From positions 1 to 64,000 of the forward strand of contig CAJOHZ010000019.1 of assembly GCA_905234695.1 (NCBI GenBank): a DNA stretch of 64,000 bases, in the 5' to 3' direction. Shown here piece after piece: positions 19,717 through 34,764 of this stretch; position 1 is the first letter of the stretch; every line of letters starts with the position of its first letter. The notes below the pieces were generated by a model, which searched no databases, was not told the origin of the DNA, and saw only the letters and a program-made list of their open reading frames with translations. The DNA comes from an uncultured Bacteroidales bacterium. GTDB taxonomy: Bacteria > Bacteroidota > Bacteroidia > Bacteroidales > P3. Made by a program: the position numbers and the translations under genes.

Positions 19717-20205
19717 TTAACCAATAATCAGCCAGATGTTGTTGTCTCTCTTCAACGGGAAAGAGCATTCGACATCAGACTTGCCCTCTTGCGTGGTAAT
19801 ATGAATCTTTGTCTTCACCTTCGCAGAGTTGGGGTCGGTGTTGGAGATTTCCTCCGAGACAATTTCCCAGCTATCCAAAGAATAGTTTTCACTCAGCGTT
19901 TCCATCTTGCCAATCAGGAAAGACTTCCACTCTTCGCTGGTGATGATGATTTTTTCATTCTCTACAGGATTGCTCTGGAACTGCTCATATATTTTCCCTC
20001 CTTCAGCCAGCTTGATCTTGACGGTGTCGGGAATCCTGTTGTACGAAGCGGCCATGGCAAAGTCTTTTGCCTGGATGGCTTGATACATCTTCTCCACGAC
20101 AGAAGAGGGGGTATTTCCATTAGCGTCTTCACGGGTGCCCGTCTGGCACGAGGCGAAGAGGAGTGCCGACACGGCACATACGATTACTAATGATATCTTT
20201 TTCAT
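19717..20205 (-). CDS. DUF4878-like lipoprotein
   Basis: MKKISLVIVCAVSALLFASCQTG lipobox, 'TPSSVVEKMYQAIQAKDFAMAASY'. Confidence 0.6.
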   Translation of the reverse strand: MKKISLVIVCAVSALLFASCQTGTREDANGNTPSSVVEKMYQAIQAKDFAMAASYNRIPDTVKIKLAEGGKIYEQFQSNPVENEKIIITSEEWKSFLIGKMETLSENYSLDSWEIVSEEISNTDPNSAKVKTKIHITTQEGKSDVECSFPLKRDNNIWLIIG

Positions 20206-20244
20206 CTTGAGTTACTATTAAAATTACACGTTATACCATTATCG

Positions 20245-21810
20245 TCATTTCGTGACCCTCTCGAGCCATTTCACCATGCAGAACATCACAATCATCGAGA
20301 GCAGACAAACACCGGCAAAGATTGCCCAGCACTGCCACAACGGGATGCTGTTGTAGAGCAGCGGTCCAATCCAGAGCAGTCCATTGCCCACGGCGGTTGC
20401 ACCCAGCCACAGACCTTGACAGAGGCCCAACATGCTCTTGGGGGCGACCTTCGACACAAACGAGAGTCCCAACGGCGAGATGAACAACTCGGCCACAGTC
20501 ATAAAGAAGTAGTAGATAATCAGCACCCACGGGCCTGCCTTCATGGTGGCCGTCTCAGTGGCGGGCAACGCCTTGAACGAGGTGGCCGAAGGATAGCCAT
20601 AGGAAGCGCAAATAGCAGTGATGAATACATAGGCTATGGCCGCCACACCCATACCGATGGCAATCTTCTTGGGGGTGGAAATCTCCTTGCCCTTACGGGT
20701 CAGAGAGCCGAAGAGCCACATGATGAGGGGCGTCAGGACAATCACAAAGAACGGATTGACAGCCTGCCAAACCTCAGGCGGGAAGATGGAGGTGTTGACG
20801 AAGTCTTTTGCGAACAACGACATGGAAGTACCATTCTGGTGGAAGGAGAACCAGAAGAAGACGGCGATAATCAGCACGGCAAACAGGGCATACAGACGCT
20901 GCTTGAGTTCTTTGGCCATGGCAGCCTTCTCTTCGGGGGTATAGGTGACACTCTCGGCAGCAGTTCTCTTGGCGGGCGTCGGGAATTTCTTCTTGGTGGT
21001 GAGGAAGATGGCCAGCGAGATGAACATGGCGATGACCGAGGCAATGAAGGAGTAGTGGACACCTTCGTTGAAGATTTTCAGGTAATTATTGGAGAACTCC
21101 GTAAGATTCAAGGTGTTTACGTCGAGCGTGGTGGCGGCGGGAATGATTTCCATCATCTTGGACATGGCCGCAGCACCCATCGCAACACCTTCGTTCATGA
21201 ACTGATGGCACAGTGCAGGAAGGTCTGCATTGTACACCATACCGTTGGCAGACAACCACCAGTTGCGGAGTAGCGGGGCGACGAAGGGGGCAATCAGGCC
21301 ACCCACGTTGATGAACATGTAGAAAATCTGGAAGCCGCTGTCGCGCTTTTCCTTTGCCTGACGCAACTCGTCGGGACCAATCTTGGCAGCTTCGGCCTCG
21401 AAGTTGTCGTACATCTGACCCACGATGGCCTGCAGGTTGCCCTTGAACAGACCGTTACCGAAGGCAATCAAGAACAAGGCCAAGCAGGTGAGGGGCAGCA
21501 GCCAACTCATGTTGGTCGCGGTGGCCAAAATCGGGATGGCCAGAATGACATATCCACTGGCCATGATGAACAGACCCGTCATGATGGTGCCCTTGTAGTT
21601 CATCGAGCGGTCAGCGATGATACCGCCTACCAAACTTAGAATGTAAATTCCTGCGTAGAAAATGGAATAGATGAGCGTTGCCTTCTCATCCGCCAAGCCA
21701 AATTTTGAACACAAGAACAAAACCAAGACTGCGTTCATAATATAGTAGCCGAAGCGTTCACCCATATTACTCAGTGCAGCCGCAATTAGACCTTTTGGAT
21801 GTCCTTTCAT
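20245..21810 (-). CDS. POT-family peptide MFS transporter
   Basis: MKGHPKGLIAAALSNMGERFGYYIMNAVLVLFL, GNGLFKGNLQAIVGQMY, multiple TMs. Confidence 0.9.
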   Translation of the reverse strand: MKGHPKGLIAAALSNMGERFGYYIMNAVLVLFLCSKFGLADEKATLIYSIFYAGIYILSLVGGIIADRSMNYKGTIMTGLFIMASGYVILAIPILATATNMSWLLPLTCLALFLIAFGNGLFKGNLQAIVGQMYDNFEAEAAKIGPDELRQAKEKRDSGFQIFYMFINVGGLIAPFVAPLLRNWWLSANGMVYNADLPALCHQFMNEGVAMGAAAMSKMMEIIPAATTLDVNTLNLTEFSNNYLKIFNEGVHYSFIASVIAMFISLAIFLTTKKKFPTPAKRTAAESVTYTPEEKAAMAKELKQRLYALFAVLIIAVFFWFSFHQNGTSMSLFAKDFVNTSIFPPEVWQAVNPFFVIVLTPLIMWLFGSLTRKGKEISTPKKIAIGMGVAAIAYVFITAICASYGYPSATSFKALPATETATMKAGPWVLIIYYFFMTVAELFISPLGLSFVSKVAPKSMLGLCQGLWLGATAVGNGLLWIGPLLYNSIPLWQCWAIFAGVCLLSMIVMFCMVKWLERVTK

Positions 21811-21909
21811 AAGTTGTAATTGTTTAGTTAATAAATTATTGTATTGGTTAATTGTATTTTCTTTCGGTGTAAATTATCTGCAAATATACGATTTTTTCCC
21901 GATTCTTCG

Positions 21910-21917
21910 TATCTTTG
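21910..21917 (+). promoter_or_regulatory. Bacteroidota -7 box TATCTTTG upstream of tsaC-like gene
   Basis: TATCTTTG about 24 nt upstream of ATG 21941. Confidence 0.5.
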
Positions 21918-21940
21918 CACGCAATTTTTACACGAAAACA

Positions 21941-22510
21941 ATGGATACTTTGCTGAAAACCGCTTTGGACGCCCTGCGCAACGGAGAGACGCTGCTCTAC
22001 CCCACCGACACCATCTGGGGCATCGGTTGCGACGCCACCGATGCGACGGCGGTAGAACGGATATATGCCCTGAAGGAGCGCGACCACAGCAAGAGTATGC
22101 TGGTATTGTGTGCCGACTTGGCGATGGTGGAGGCGTTTGTGGGGAAGGTGGGCGAAGCGTGCGCCCAACTGCTGCTGCATAGCGACCGCCCGACGACGGT
22201 GATTCTGCCGTTGCAGTCGCATCGGCTGGCGGACAACCTGGCCGCCGCAGACGGCACCCTCGGGGTGCGGATTCCAAAGATGGCTTTCTGCCAACAGCTG
22301 CTGCATGCCTTCGGGAAGCCCGTGGTGAGCACCTCGGCCAACTTCTCAGGTACCCCCTCCCCTACCGGCTATGCCGACATCGACGAGGCGCTGAAGGCCC
22401 GCGTGGACTGCTGTCTGCCCGACAACGAGGCATTCCACCACTCCGCCACAGGCAGTTCGCGGATAGTGAAAATAAACGCTACGGGCGAGATGATAATCAT
22501 CCGCCCGTAG
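21941..22510 (+). CDS. tsaC: L-threonylcarbamoyladenylate synthase (Sua5/YrdC/TsaC)
   Basis: LLYPTDTIWGIGCDA, KPVVSTSANFSG. Confidence 0.88.
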   Translation: MDTLLKTALDALRNGETLLYPTDTIWGIGCDATDATAVERIYALKERDHSKSMLVLCADLAMVEAFVGKVGEACAQLLLHSDRPTTVILPLQSHRLADNLAAADGTLGVRIPKMAFCQQLLHAFGKPVVSTSANFSGTPSPTGYADIDEALKARVDCCLPDNEAFHHSATGSSRIVKINATGEMIIIRP

Positions 22511-22538
22511 CAAGTGTCATTCTATCAATCGGAGGCCG

Positions 22539-22862
22539 TCAGGCCTGACCCAAAAGGTCGTAAGGGGCTGTGTCGCCACCCAGAGGCGCGGCAGGTTCGA
22601 CAATGGTGCCGAAATTCTGCTCGTATTTCTTGATATTGTCGGTAAGGGCGGCCAGCAGCCGTTTGGCATGGATGGGGTTCATGATGACCCGCTGGCGTAC
22701 CACAGGATTGGGAGTGCCGGGCATCATCTGGGCAAAGTCGAGGGTGATTTCCGTAGGACTGTGGGAAATGACAGCGAGATTGCTGTAGGTGCCGACGGCC
22801 ACGTCGGGCGACATATCGATTTTAAGGTTGTTGGCGGGAGGGTTGTTGTGGCTGTTGCTCAT
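22539..22862 (-). CDS. DUF3467 domain protein
   Basis: 'YSNLAVISHSPTEITLDFAQMMPGTPNPVVRQRVIMNPIHAKRLLAALTDNIKKYE'; internal ATG at 22862 preferred. Confidence 0.8.
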   Translation of the reverse strand: MSNSHNNPPANNLKIDMSPDVAVGTYSNLAVISHSPTEITLDFAQMMPGTPNPVVRQRVIMNPIHAKRLLAALTDNIKKYEQNFGTIVEPAAPLGGDTAPYDLLGQA

Positions 22863-22882
22863 ATTCTTTCTGGATAAAAAAA

Positions 22883-22912
22883 GCACTCCCCATGCAGAAA
22901 CAAGGGGAGTGC
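22883..22912 (-). terminator. Hairpin terminator of rpoC operon
   Basis: GCACTCCCC-N12-GGGGAGTGC followed on the minus strand by a T-run. Confidence 0.7.
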
Positions 22913-22926
22913 GGTGATACTTTCGG

Positions 22927-25900
22927 TTAGTTGTTCTTGGCGGCCTCAACCTCGGCACGGTTGCCGACGATAAGGTTCTCGTACTCGCGCAAACCGGTAC
23001 CGGCGGGAATGAGGTGACCGACGATAACGTTCTCCTTCATGCCCTCCAGGAAGTCCTGCTTGGCGTTGATGGCGGCTTCGGTGAGGACCTTGGTGGTCTC
23101 CTGGAAGGAGGCAGCCGAGATGAAGCTCTTGGTCTGCAACGAGGCCCGTGTGATACCTTGCAGAATCTGCTTGGCCGTGGCGGGACGTGCGTCGCGGACG
23201 GTGACGAGTTTCTTGTCCTGACGGCGGAGTGTGGAGTTCTCGTCGCGCAAGCAACGGGCGGTGATAATCTGACCGTTCTCCAACGTCTCGCTATCGCCCT
23301 TGTCCTCGACGACCTTCATACCAAAGATTTCGTCGTTGGTCTCGTGGAAGTCGATTTTGTTGACCAGTTCGCCTTCCAGGTAACGGGTATCGCCCGGGTC
23401 TTCGATTTCGACCTTGCGCATCATCTGACGCACAATGACCTCGAAGTGCTTGTCGTTGATTTTCACACCCTGCAGGCGGTAAACCTCCTGCACCTCGTTG
23501 ACGATGTATTCCTGCACCTTCATCGGGCCCTTGATGGAGAGGATGTCGGCGGGAGTGATGGCACCGTCGGAGAGAGGCGTACCGGCCTTGACGTAGTCTT
23601 GGTCCTGTGCCAAAATCTGCTTGGAGGTGCTGATGAGGTAGGTGCGCTGTTCGCCGGTCTTGCTGGTGATGGTAATCTGACGGTTGTTGCGTTTCAGTTT
23701 CTTGTCGATGCTGACAATACCGTCGATTTCGGCCACCACGGCGGGATCGGACGGGTTACGGGCCTCGAAGAGCTCGGTGACACGGGGCAGACCGCCTGTG
23801 ATATCGCCGGCCTTACCGAAGCTACGCGGTATCTTGACCATGATGTCGCCCGCCTTGAGTTCCTGACCCTTGTCGACACCGATATGGGCGCCCACGGGAA
23901 GGTCATAGACCTTGAGGATGTTGCCCTCACTGTCGATGACATTAAGGGTGGGGTTCTTGGTACGCTGACGCGACTCGATGATGACCTTGTCCTGCAGACC
24001 CGTCTGGGCATCGCTCTCGACACGGTAGGTGACGTTCTCAATCACATTCTCGAAGGAGACGCGACCCGCCACATCGGAGATGATGACGGCATTGTAAGGA
24101 TCCCACTCGGCAATGAGTTCGTTCTTGTCCAGATGATCGCCAGAGGATTTGTACAGTTTCGCACCATAGGGAATCAGGGCGGAGAAGAGCACCACATCGG
24201 TCTTCTCGTCCACCACACGCATTTCGGCGGAACGGCCCATGACAACCTGGTAGTTGTTGCCCTCGTCGTCGGTGTAGGGGATGGCGCGCAGCTCGTCGAT
24301 TTCCAGACGGCCTTCGTATTTGGCCACGAGGCTGGAGGTGGTACCGATGTTTCCACCGGCCACACCACCCACGTGGAAGGTTCGCAGGGTAAGCTGTGTA
24401 CCAGGTTCACCAATGGCCTGTGCAGCAATCACACCTACCGCCTCGCCCTTCTGAACCATCTTGCCAGTGGCCAGGTTACGACCATAGCACTTGGCGCAGA
24501 CACCATGCTTGGCTTCGCAGGTGAGCACGGAACGGATTTCCACCTCTTCGATGGGGGATTCTTCGATTTTCTTGCAGATTTCCTCGGTCAGCTCCTCGCC
24601 GGCAGAGACGATAAGTTCGCCCGTGTGGGGATGGAAGATGTCGTGTACCGAGGTACGGCCGAGCAGTTTCTCGCCCAGCGAGACCACCACGTCCTCACCC
24701 TTCTTCAGAGCGGTGGTGGGCAGTCCGCGCAGGGTGCCGCAGTCCTCTTCGGTGATGATGACATCGTGGGCCACATCAACCAGACGACGGGTGAGGTAAC
24801 CGGCGTCAGCCGTCTTCAGAGCGGTATCGGCCAAACCCTTACGGGCACCGTGGGTGGAGATGAAGTACTCCAACACGGAGAGGCCCTCCTTAAAGTTGGA
24901 GATAATGGGGTTCTCAATAATTTCATTACCGGCGGCACCAGCCTTCTGCGGCTTGGCCATCAGACCACGCATACCGGAGAGCTGACGAATCTGCTCCTTA
25001 CTACCACGGGCACCGGAGTCGTACATCATGTAGACGGGGTTGAAGCCCTGGTTATCGGCCTTGAGTTGTTTCATCAAGGTCTCGGTCAACTGGTTATTGG
25101 TATTGGTCCAAATATCGATGACGTGGTTGTAACGCTCGTTGTTGGTGATAAGACCCATCGCGTACTGGCCCATAACCTCTTCGACCTCCTCATTGGCTTT
25201 GGCAATCATCTCTTCCTTCTCGGCAGGGATAAGCACATCGCCCAGGTTGAACGAGAGACCGCCGCGGAAAGCCTGACGGTAACCCATGTTCTTGATGTCG
25301 TCGAGGAAGTTGGCCGTCACAGCGTTGCCGCTAGCGGTGAACAGATCGCCGATGATGTCACGCAAGGACTTCTTGCCAAGCACCATGTTGACATATCCGT
25401 ATTCTTTGGGCACCACCTCGTTGAAGATGACACGGCCCACCGTGGTACGGAGACGGTCGGTCTTGATGAAGTGCCCCTTGGCATCCACCACGGGATAGCC
25501 GTCGCGGTCGCGCACCACTTCGTATTCGGTACGGCTGCGCTCGGCCACCTCAGCAGGCGTGTTGCAGTCGATATCGGTCAGCACATTGCCATTCTTGTCC
25601 TTGATGACTTCCATGAAGGTCTTGTCAGTCTTGACAAACTGGAACTCGTCGAGGCCGCCGGCATCCAGCTTCACACTGATGCAGGCATTCAGCGAGACGC
25701 GTTTCTCGTTGTAGGCGATGATGACCTCCTCAGGGGAGTAGAAACGATAGCCTTCGCCCTTGACCACCTCGGTGGCGGTAGTGCGACGCGGTTTGGTCAT
25801 GTAGTACAGACCCAGCACCATGTCCTGCGACGGCACGGTGATAGGAGCACCGTTGGCCGGGTTGAGGATGTTGTGCGTGGAGAGCATGAGCAGCTGTGCC

Positions 25901-27399
25901 TCGAGCACGGCGGCATTGCCCAGCGGGACGTGAACAGCCATCTGGTCACCATCGAAGTCAGCATTGAAGCCGGTACACACCAACGGGTGCAGACGGATGG
26001 CCTTGCCCTCCACCAACTTGGGCTGGAACGCCTGGATACCCAGACGGTGCAGCGTAGGAGCACGGTTGAGGAGAATCGGGTGACCTTTCAGGATGTTTTC
26101 GAGGATTTCCCACACCACGGGGTCTTTGCGGTCGACCACACGTTTGGCCGACTTAACGGTCTTCACCATACCGCGCTCAAGGAGTTTGCGGATGACAAAG
26201 GGTTTGAACAACTCGCTGGCCATATCCTTCGGCAGACCGCACTCGTGCATCTTCAGCTCGGGGCCGACCACGATGACCGAACGGCCAGAGTAGTCAACAC
26301 GCTTACCGAGCAGGTTCTGACGGAAGCGGCCCTGCTTGCCCTTCAGAGCATCGGAGAGGGACTTGAGGGAGCGGTTGCTGTCGGACTTCACGCTGGAAAC
26401 CTTGCGGCTGTTGTCGAACAGCGAGTCGACGGACTCCTGCAACATACGCTTCTCGTTGCGCATGATGACTTCCGGAGCCTTGATTTCCAGCAGTCTCTTC
26501 AGACGGTTGTTACGGATGATAACACGACGATAAAGTTCGTTGATATCGGAGGTGGCGAAACGGCCGCCATCCAGCGGCACCAGGGGACGCAACTCGGGAG
26601 GCGTGACGGGGATAATGTTCATAATCATCCACTCGGGACGGTTGTCCATGCCACGGGCCTGCATACGTCTGCGGCTTTCGCGGAACGACTCCACCACATT
26701 GAGGCGCTTCAGAGCGTCCTGCTTGCGCTGGTTAGAGGATTCCTTGGAGGCGCGATCGCGGAGTTCGTAGCTAATCTTGTCGAGATCCAGTTCACAAAGC
26801 AGCTTGTACAGCGCCTCGGAACCCATACCAACGATGAACTTGTTGGGATCGCTGTCGTCCAGCTGGTCGTTGCCTTCGGGCAGCGACTCGGTCACCGCGT
26901 AGTATTCCTCCTCGGCCAAAAGGTCGAGTTTCTTCACGGGCACCTCGTTCAACATCGCCTTGCCGGGCTGAATCACGATATATTTCTCGTAATAGATAAC
27001 CTGCTCCAACTTCTTGCTGGGGATGTCGAGCAGGGTACCGATCTTGTTGGGCAGGGAACGGAAGAACCAGATATGGGCGACAGGGACTGTCAGCTCGATA
27101 TGGCCCATACGTTCACGACGCACCTTCTTCTCGGTGACTTCCACGCCGCAGCGGTCGCAGACGATACCCTTGTAGCGGATACGCTTGTACTTGCCGCAAT
27201 GGCACTCCCAGTCGCGGGTGGGGCCGAAGATCTTCTCGCAGAAAAGACCGTCGCGCTCGGGCTTATAGGTACGATAATTGATAGTCTCGGGCTTGGTCAC
27301 CTCGCCATAAGAACGCTTCTTGATGGACTCGGGGGAAGCCAGACTAACGGTTATCGAATTAAAATCATTCTTTATCTGTGATTCTTGTTTAAAAGCCAT
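22927..27399 (-). CDS. rpoC: RNA polymerase subunit beta'
   Basis: [12 protein letters not shown] active-site motif; [13 protein letters not shown] zinc-binding; 1490 aa. Confidence 0.98.
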   Translation of the reverse strand: MAFKQESQIKNDFNSITVSLASPESIKKRSYGEVTKPETINYRTYKPERDGLFCEKIFGPTRDWECHCGKYKRIRYKGIVCDRCGVEVTEKKVRRERMGHIELTVPVAHIWFFRSLPNKIGTLLDIPSKKLEQVIYYEKYIVIQPGKAMLNEVPVKKLDLLAEEEYYAVTESLPEGNDQLDDSDPNKFIVGMGSEALYKLLCELDLDKISYELRDRASKESSNQRKQDALKRLNVVESFRESRRRMQARGMDNRPEWMIMNIIPVTPPELRPLVPLDGGRFATSDINELYRRVIIRNNRLKRLLEIKAPEVIMRNEKRMLQESVDSLFDNSRKVSSVKSDSNRSLKSLSDALKGKQGRFRQNLLGKRVDYSGRSVIVVGPELKMHECGLPKDMASELFKPFVIRKLLERGMVKTVKSAKRVVDRKDPVVWEILENILKGHPILLNRAPTLHRLGIQAFQPKLVEGKAIRLHPLVCTGFNADFDGDQMAVHVPLGNAAVLEAQLLMLSTHNILNPANGAPITVPSQDMVLGLYYMTKPRRTTATEVVKGEGYRFYSPEEVIIAYNEKRVSLNACISVKLDAGGLDEFQFVKTDKTFMEVIKDKNGNVLTDIDCNTPAEVAERSRTEYEVVRDRDGYPVVDAKGHFIKTDRLRTTVGRVIFNEVVPKEYGYVNMVLGKKSLRDIIGDLFTASGNAVTANFLDDIKNMGYRQAFRGGLSFNLGDVLIPAEKEEMIAKANEEVEEVMGQYAMGLITNNERYNHVIDIWTNTNNQLTETLMKQLKADNQGFNPVYMMYDSGARGSKEQIRQLSGMRGLMAKPQKAGAAGNEIIENPIISNFKEGLSVLEYFISTHGARKGLADTALKTADAGYLTRRLVDVAHDVIITEEDCGTLRGLPTTALKKGEDVVVSLGEKLLGRTSVHDIFHPHTGELIVSAGEELTEEICKKIEESPIEEVEIRSVLTCEAKHGVCAKCYGRNLATGKMVQKGEAVGVIAAQAIGEPGTQLTLRTFHVGGVAGGNIGTTSSLVAKYEGRLEIDELRAIPYTDDEGNNYQVVMGRSAEMRVVDEKTDVVLFSALIPYGAKLYKSSGDHLDKNELIAEWDPYNAVIISDVAGRVSFENVIENVTYRVESDAQTGLQDKVIIESRQRTKNPTLNVIDSEGNILKVYDLPVGAHIGVDKGQELKAGDIMVKIPRSFGKAGDITGGLPRVTELFEARNPSDPAVVAEIDGIVSIDKKLKRNNRQITITSKTGEQRTYLISTSKQILAQDQDYVKAGTPLSDGAITPADILSIKGPMKVQEYIVNEVQEVYRLQGVKINDKHFEVIVRQMMRKVEIEDPGDTRYLEGELVNKIDFHETNDEIFGMKVVEDKGDSETLENGQIITARCLRDENSTLRRQDKKLVTVRDARPATAKQILQGITRASLQTKSFISAASFQETTKVLTEAAINAKQDFLEGMKENVIVGHLIPAGTGLREYENLIVGNRAEVEAAKNN

Positions 27400-27457
27400 T
27401 TTTCTTTCTGAATGTTACGTTCTGATTTCTATTGAACTTGTATGACGGGGCGTGGGT

Positions 27458-31264
<3,807 letters not shown>

Positions 31265-31389
31265 GGGACTTCGATATTAAATAAAAACTATGAATATGCT
31301 ATTCAGAACGATAATGGCTACTACTCCGAAGAGAGGGCAGAAGAGGGCTGTACGCCCGACAGGGATGCGATGCGAGTTGCATAGCAAAG

Positions 31390-31428
31390 AGGAATAGGCA
31401 CTCCGGACGTACCGGAGGCCTTATTCCT
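31390..31428 (-). promoter_or_regulatory. Strong hairpin in the rplL-rpoB intergenic region (attenuator / processing site candidate)
   Basis: AGGAATAGGCaCTCCGG-acgta-CCGGAGgCCTTATTCCT. Confidence 0.55.
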
Positions 31429-31451
31429 CGTAGAAATCAGATAGTACTGAA

Positions 31452-31835
31452 CTACTTGACCTCGACTTCGGCACCAGCCTCTTCGAGAGCCTTCTTCAGC
31501 GAGTCAGCCTCGTCTTTGCTCACGCCTTCCTTCACGGGCTTGGGAGCATTGTCAACGAGTTCCTTGGACTCCTTCAGGCCCAGGCTTGCCATATCCTTCA
31601 CAGCCTTCACGACGGCCAGCTTCTTGGTGGCATCGGGAACACCCTTCAGGATCACGTCGAAAGAGGTCTTCTCCTCAGCAGCGGCGGCACCGCCGGCAGC
31701 GGGAGCGGCGGCAACTGCGACTGCAGCGGCTGCGGGCTCAATACCATATTCTTCTTTCAGAACGTCAGCGAGTTCTTTTACTTCTTTAACGGTTAAGTTA
31801 ACCAGTTCTTCAGCGATAGCTTTGATGTCTGCCAT
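31452..31835 (-). CDS. rplL: Ribosomal protein bL12
   Basis: 127 aa with Ala-rich hinge and [26 protein letters not shown]. Confidence 0.97.
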   Translation of the reverse strand: MADIKAIAEELVNLTVKEVKELADVLKEEYGIEPAAAAVAVAAAPAAGGAAAAEEKTSFDVILKGVPDATKKLAVVKAVKDMASLGLKESKELVDNAPKPVKEGVSKDEADSLKKALEEAGAEVEVK

Positions 31836-31923
31836 GACTTATTAAATTTTAATGTGTTTTTACTAATTTTGATTTGTTTGTTTTGTTTTCCGGACTTTTG
31901 CGGAGTCCTAACCGTTGGGCCTC

Positions 31924-32457
31924 TTAGGCCTCTTTTTTCTCCTCTAATGTTTTCAGGACACCCGTAATCGTGTTGGCACCCGACTGAAGCTGAGAAATAA
32001 CGTTCTTGGCGGGGGACTGCAGAAGGGCCACCACATCGGCGATGAGTTCGTTCTTGGACTTGATGTTGACAAGAGCGTCGAGGTTCTCGGCACCGATATA
32101 GAAACTCTCTTCGACATACGCACCCTTCAAGACGGGCTTCTGGGCGGTCTTCTCGCTGGCGCGGAACTCCTTGATGAGCTTCGCGGGAGCGTTGTTGGTG
32201 TTAGAAAGCATTATGGCAGTTTCGCCCTTCACCACGGGGAACAGTTCGGAATAATCCTTTCCAGTCTGTTCCATCGCCTTAATGAGAAGAGCGTTCTTGA
32301 CTACTTCCAGCTTGACCTCCTTGCGGAAAGCGGCTCTGCGCAGCTTGCTGGTCATCACGGAGTTCAAGCCTCCGATGTCAGCAATGTAAAGATGCGGATA
32401 AGCCTTAATCTCTTCGCACAACTGGCCAATCAACTGGTCTTTCTGTTCTTTTCTCAT
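31924..32457 (-). CDS. rplJ: Ribosomal protein uL10
   Basis: Position and MRKEQKDQLIGQLCEEI..KGETAIMLSNTNNAPAKLIKEF. Confidence 0.95.
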   Translation of the reverse strand: MRKEQKDQLIGQLCEEIKAYPHLYIADIGGLNSVMTSKLRRAAFRKEVKLEVVKNALLIKAMEQTGKDYSELFPVVKGETAIMLSNTNNAPAKLIKEFRASEKTAQKPVLKGAYVEESFYIGAENLDALVNIKSKNELIADVVALLQSPAKNVISQLQSGANTITGVLKTLEEKKEA

Positions 32458-32480
32458 AATGTTCTTTCATTAATTAAGGG

Positions 32481-33176
32481 TTACACGGTAGCGGCTTTGG
32501 TGTCCACCTTGACGCCGGGGCTCATGGTACTGCTGATGGAGATGCTCTTCACATAAGTACCCTTTGCAGCGGCGGGTTTCAGCTTGATAATCGCCTGCAA
32601 CACCTCACGGGCATTGTCGACAATCTTGTTGTTGTCAAACGACACCTTCGCGACGGCGGTGTGGATGATACCAAACTTGTCGACTTTGAAGTCGATCTTA
32701 CCGGCCTTGGCCTCTTGGACAGCCTTGCCGACTTCCATGGTAACCGTGCCTGTTTTGGGGTTCGGCATCAGGCCACGGGGACCTAAGATACGGCCGAGCG
32801 CACCAACCTTGGGCATCACGCTGGGCATGGTAATGATAACGTCTACATCCGTCCAACCGCCTTTGATCTTGGTGATGTACTCATCGAGACCGTAATAATC
32901 AGCTCCGGCTGCTTTTGCCTCTTCCTCCTTGTCGGGGGTGCAGAGCACGAGGACACGGACCGTCTTGCCAGTGCCGTGGGGCAGCGTCACACTGCCGCGC
33001 ACCATCTGGTTGGCCTTACGAGGGTCGACACCCAAACGCACGTCGATATCCACGGAGGCATCGAACTTCGTGTAGGTGATAGACTTCATGACCTCAACTG
33101 CCTCCTCCAAAGTGTAGACCTTAGTCCTGTCGAATTTGGCGAAAGCTTCTTTTTGTTTCTTCGTTAATTTTGCCAT
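32481..33176 (-). CDS. rplA: Ribosomal protein uL1
   Basis: [26 protein letters not shown]. Confidence 0.97.
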   Translation of the reverse strand: MAKLTKKQKEAFAKFDRTKVYTLEEAVEVMKSITYTKFDASVDIDVRLGVDPRKANQMVRGSVTLPHGTGKTVRVLVLCTPDKEEEAKAAGADYYGLDEYITKIKGGWTDVDVIITMPSVMPKVGALGRILGPRGLMPNPKTGTVTMEVGKAVQEAKAGKIDFKVDKFGIIHTAVAKVSFDNNKIVDNAREVLQAIIKLKPAAAKGTYVKSISISSTMSPGVKVDTKAATV

Positions 33177-33240
33177 GATTGTTTGTTTTTGTGGTCACCG
33201 CATCATTCGGTGATGATGCTACCACGGTTAATTAATCGAT

Positions 33241-33684
33241 TTACTTTGCAAGCGGATTCTCTCCTTTCACAGAGATACCCATGCTGCGGGCAGTGCCAGC
33301 CACCATACTCATTGCCGACTCGATAGTGAAGCAATTGAGATCCGGCATCTTGGCCTCTGCAATCTGACGCACCTGGTCCCAGGTGACGGAAGCCACCTTC
33401 ACGCGGTTGGGTTCGGCAGAACCCTTGGCGGCCTTGGAGAGTTCCTTCAGCTGGACAGCGACAGGAGGCGTCTTAACTACAAAGTCAAAGGACTTGTCGG
33501 CATACACAGTGATGATCACGGGGACAATCTTTCCCGCCTGATCCTGCGTACGGGCATTGAACTGCTTGCAAAACTCCATGATGTTCACACCCTTGGCACC
33601 CAGTGCGGGTCCCACGGGAGGAGCAGGGTTGGCAGCTCCGCCTTTGATTTGCAATTTAATCAATCCTGCAACTTCTTTTGCCAT
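33241..33684 (-). CDS. rplK: Ribosomal protein uL11
   Basis: [36 protein letters not shown]. Confidence 0.98.
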   Translation of the reverse strand: MAKEVAGLIKLQIKGGAANPAPPVGPALGAKGVNIMEFCKQFNARTQDQAGKIVPVIITVYADKSFDFVVKTPPVAVQLKELSKAAKGSAEPNRVKVASVTWDQVRQIAEAKMPDLNCFTIESAMSMVAGTARSMGISVKGENPLAK

Positions 33685-33724
33685 TGATGTAAATTTTTAG
33701 TTAGAATTGATACAGTTGATTTTA

Positions 33725-34270
33725 CTATTCTTTTTCCACTTGGTTGTAACTGAGCTCCAGGGGAGTTCTGCGACCGAAGATCTTGACCGTAACCTTCAAT
33801 TTCTTCTTTTCGTCGTTCACATCCTCAATCACGCCCACGAAACTGCTGAACGGACCGTCGATGACCTTGACGGACTCACCCACCAGGTAGGTGTCGTTGA
33901 TTCCGTCGATGGCATCCATCTGGTCGTCCATCTTACCGAGAATACGGTTGATTTCGTTCTGGCGCATGGGGATGGGCTTCCCTCCCGTCTCGCGCAGGAA
34001 ATCCAACACATTGGGAACATTCTGAATCACGGGGATGATTTCGTCGCGCAGATCGGCTTCAATCAATACATATCCGGGGAAATAGTTGCGGTCTTTCACC
34101 ACCTTCTTCCCGTTGCGGATCGCATAGACCTTCTCGGTAGGGATAAGTACTTGGGGCACATCTTCGCTCCAGCCACGTTTGGCCATCTCGCTCTCGATGT
34201 ACTCCTTCGCCTTCTTCTCTTTACCGCTTATCGCTCTGACAACGTACCATTTCTTAGACTGATGTTCCAT
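33725..34270 (-). CDS. nusG: Transcription termination/antitermination protein NusG
   Basis: KKWYVVRAISGKEKKAKEYIE, YFPGYVLIEADL, KOW region. Confidence 0.96.
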   Translation of the reverse strand: MEHQSKKWYVVRAISGKEKKAKEYIESEMAKRGWSEDVPQVLIPTEKVYAIRNGKKVVKDRNYFPGYVLIEADLRDEIIPVIQNVPNVLDFLRETGGKPIPMRQNEINRILGKMDDQMDAIDGINDTYLVGESVKVIDGPFSSFVGVIEDVNDEKKKLKVTVKIFGRRTPLELSYNQVEKE

Positions 34271-34407
34271 GTTGTTTCTTTAAGAATAGTGATTTATACT
34301 TTCACCACACGGCCAACGCCGCGGGGAACGTTCTCCTTTTCAGACAAACACAGCAGATGCCATAGTCTCAAAAAATTTGGGAAGCAAGACTTGGTACCTG
34401 TCGGGTT

Positions 34408-34635
34408 TTATCTGCGTAAGAAGTCATAAAAGAATCCCAATATACCTTTCCACACCGCATCCTGCTCACCGAACACTCCAAAGATAAGGTCCATCAGGAA
34501 TACCACGAGGGCAATAATGATTGATGCTACAGCCACCACAACGGCGCTGTTCTGCAGCTCTTTGAAAGTGGGCCACGACACTTTGTGCACTAACTCATCG
34601 TAGCTCTCTTTAACGTAATTACCGAACTTAGACAT
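34408..34635 (-). CDS. secE: Preprotein translocase subunit SecE
   Basis: ELVHKVSWPTFKELQNSAVVVAVASIIIALVVFLMDLIF. Confidence 0.95.
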   Translation of the reverse strand: MSKFGNYVKESYDELVHKVSWPTFKELQNSAVVVAVASIIIALVVFLMDLIFGVFGEQDAVWKGILGFFYDFLRR

Positions 34636-34654
34636 TTGATATCAATTATTTTTG

Positions 34655-34725
34655 CAGGGGCAGAGAGAATCGAACTCCCAACTACGGTTTTGGAGACCGT
34701 CATTATACCATTTAACTATGCCCCT
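34655..34725 (-). tRNA. tRNA-Trp (CCA)
   Basis: AGGGGCA..TGCCCCT acceptor, loop CTCCAAA, GTTCGATTC T-arm. Confidence 0.92.
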
Positions 34726-34764
34726 GTGTGAGTGATTAGCTCTTCACTAATCACTCTTCACGGA

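Noticed and set aside
23014-27381. 1455-aa plus-strand ORF
   Set aside because: Entirely antisense to rpoC, low-complexity L/V/H/D/G-rich shadow ORF. Also 27452-30352 antisense to rpoB.
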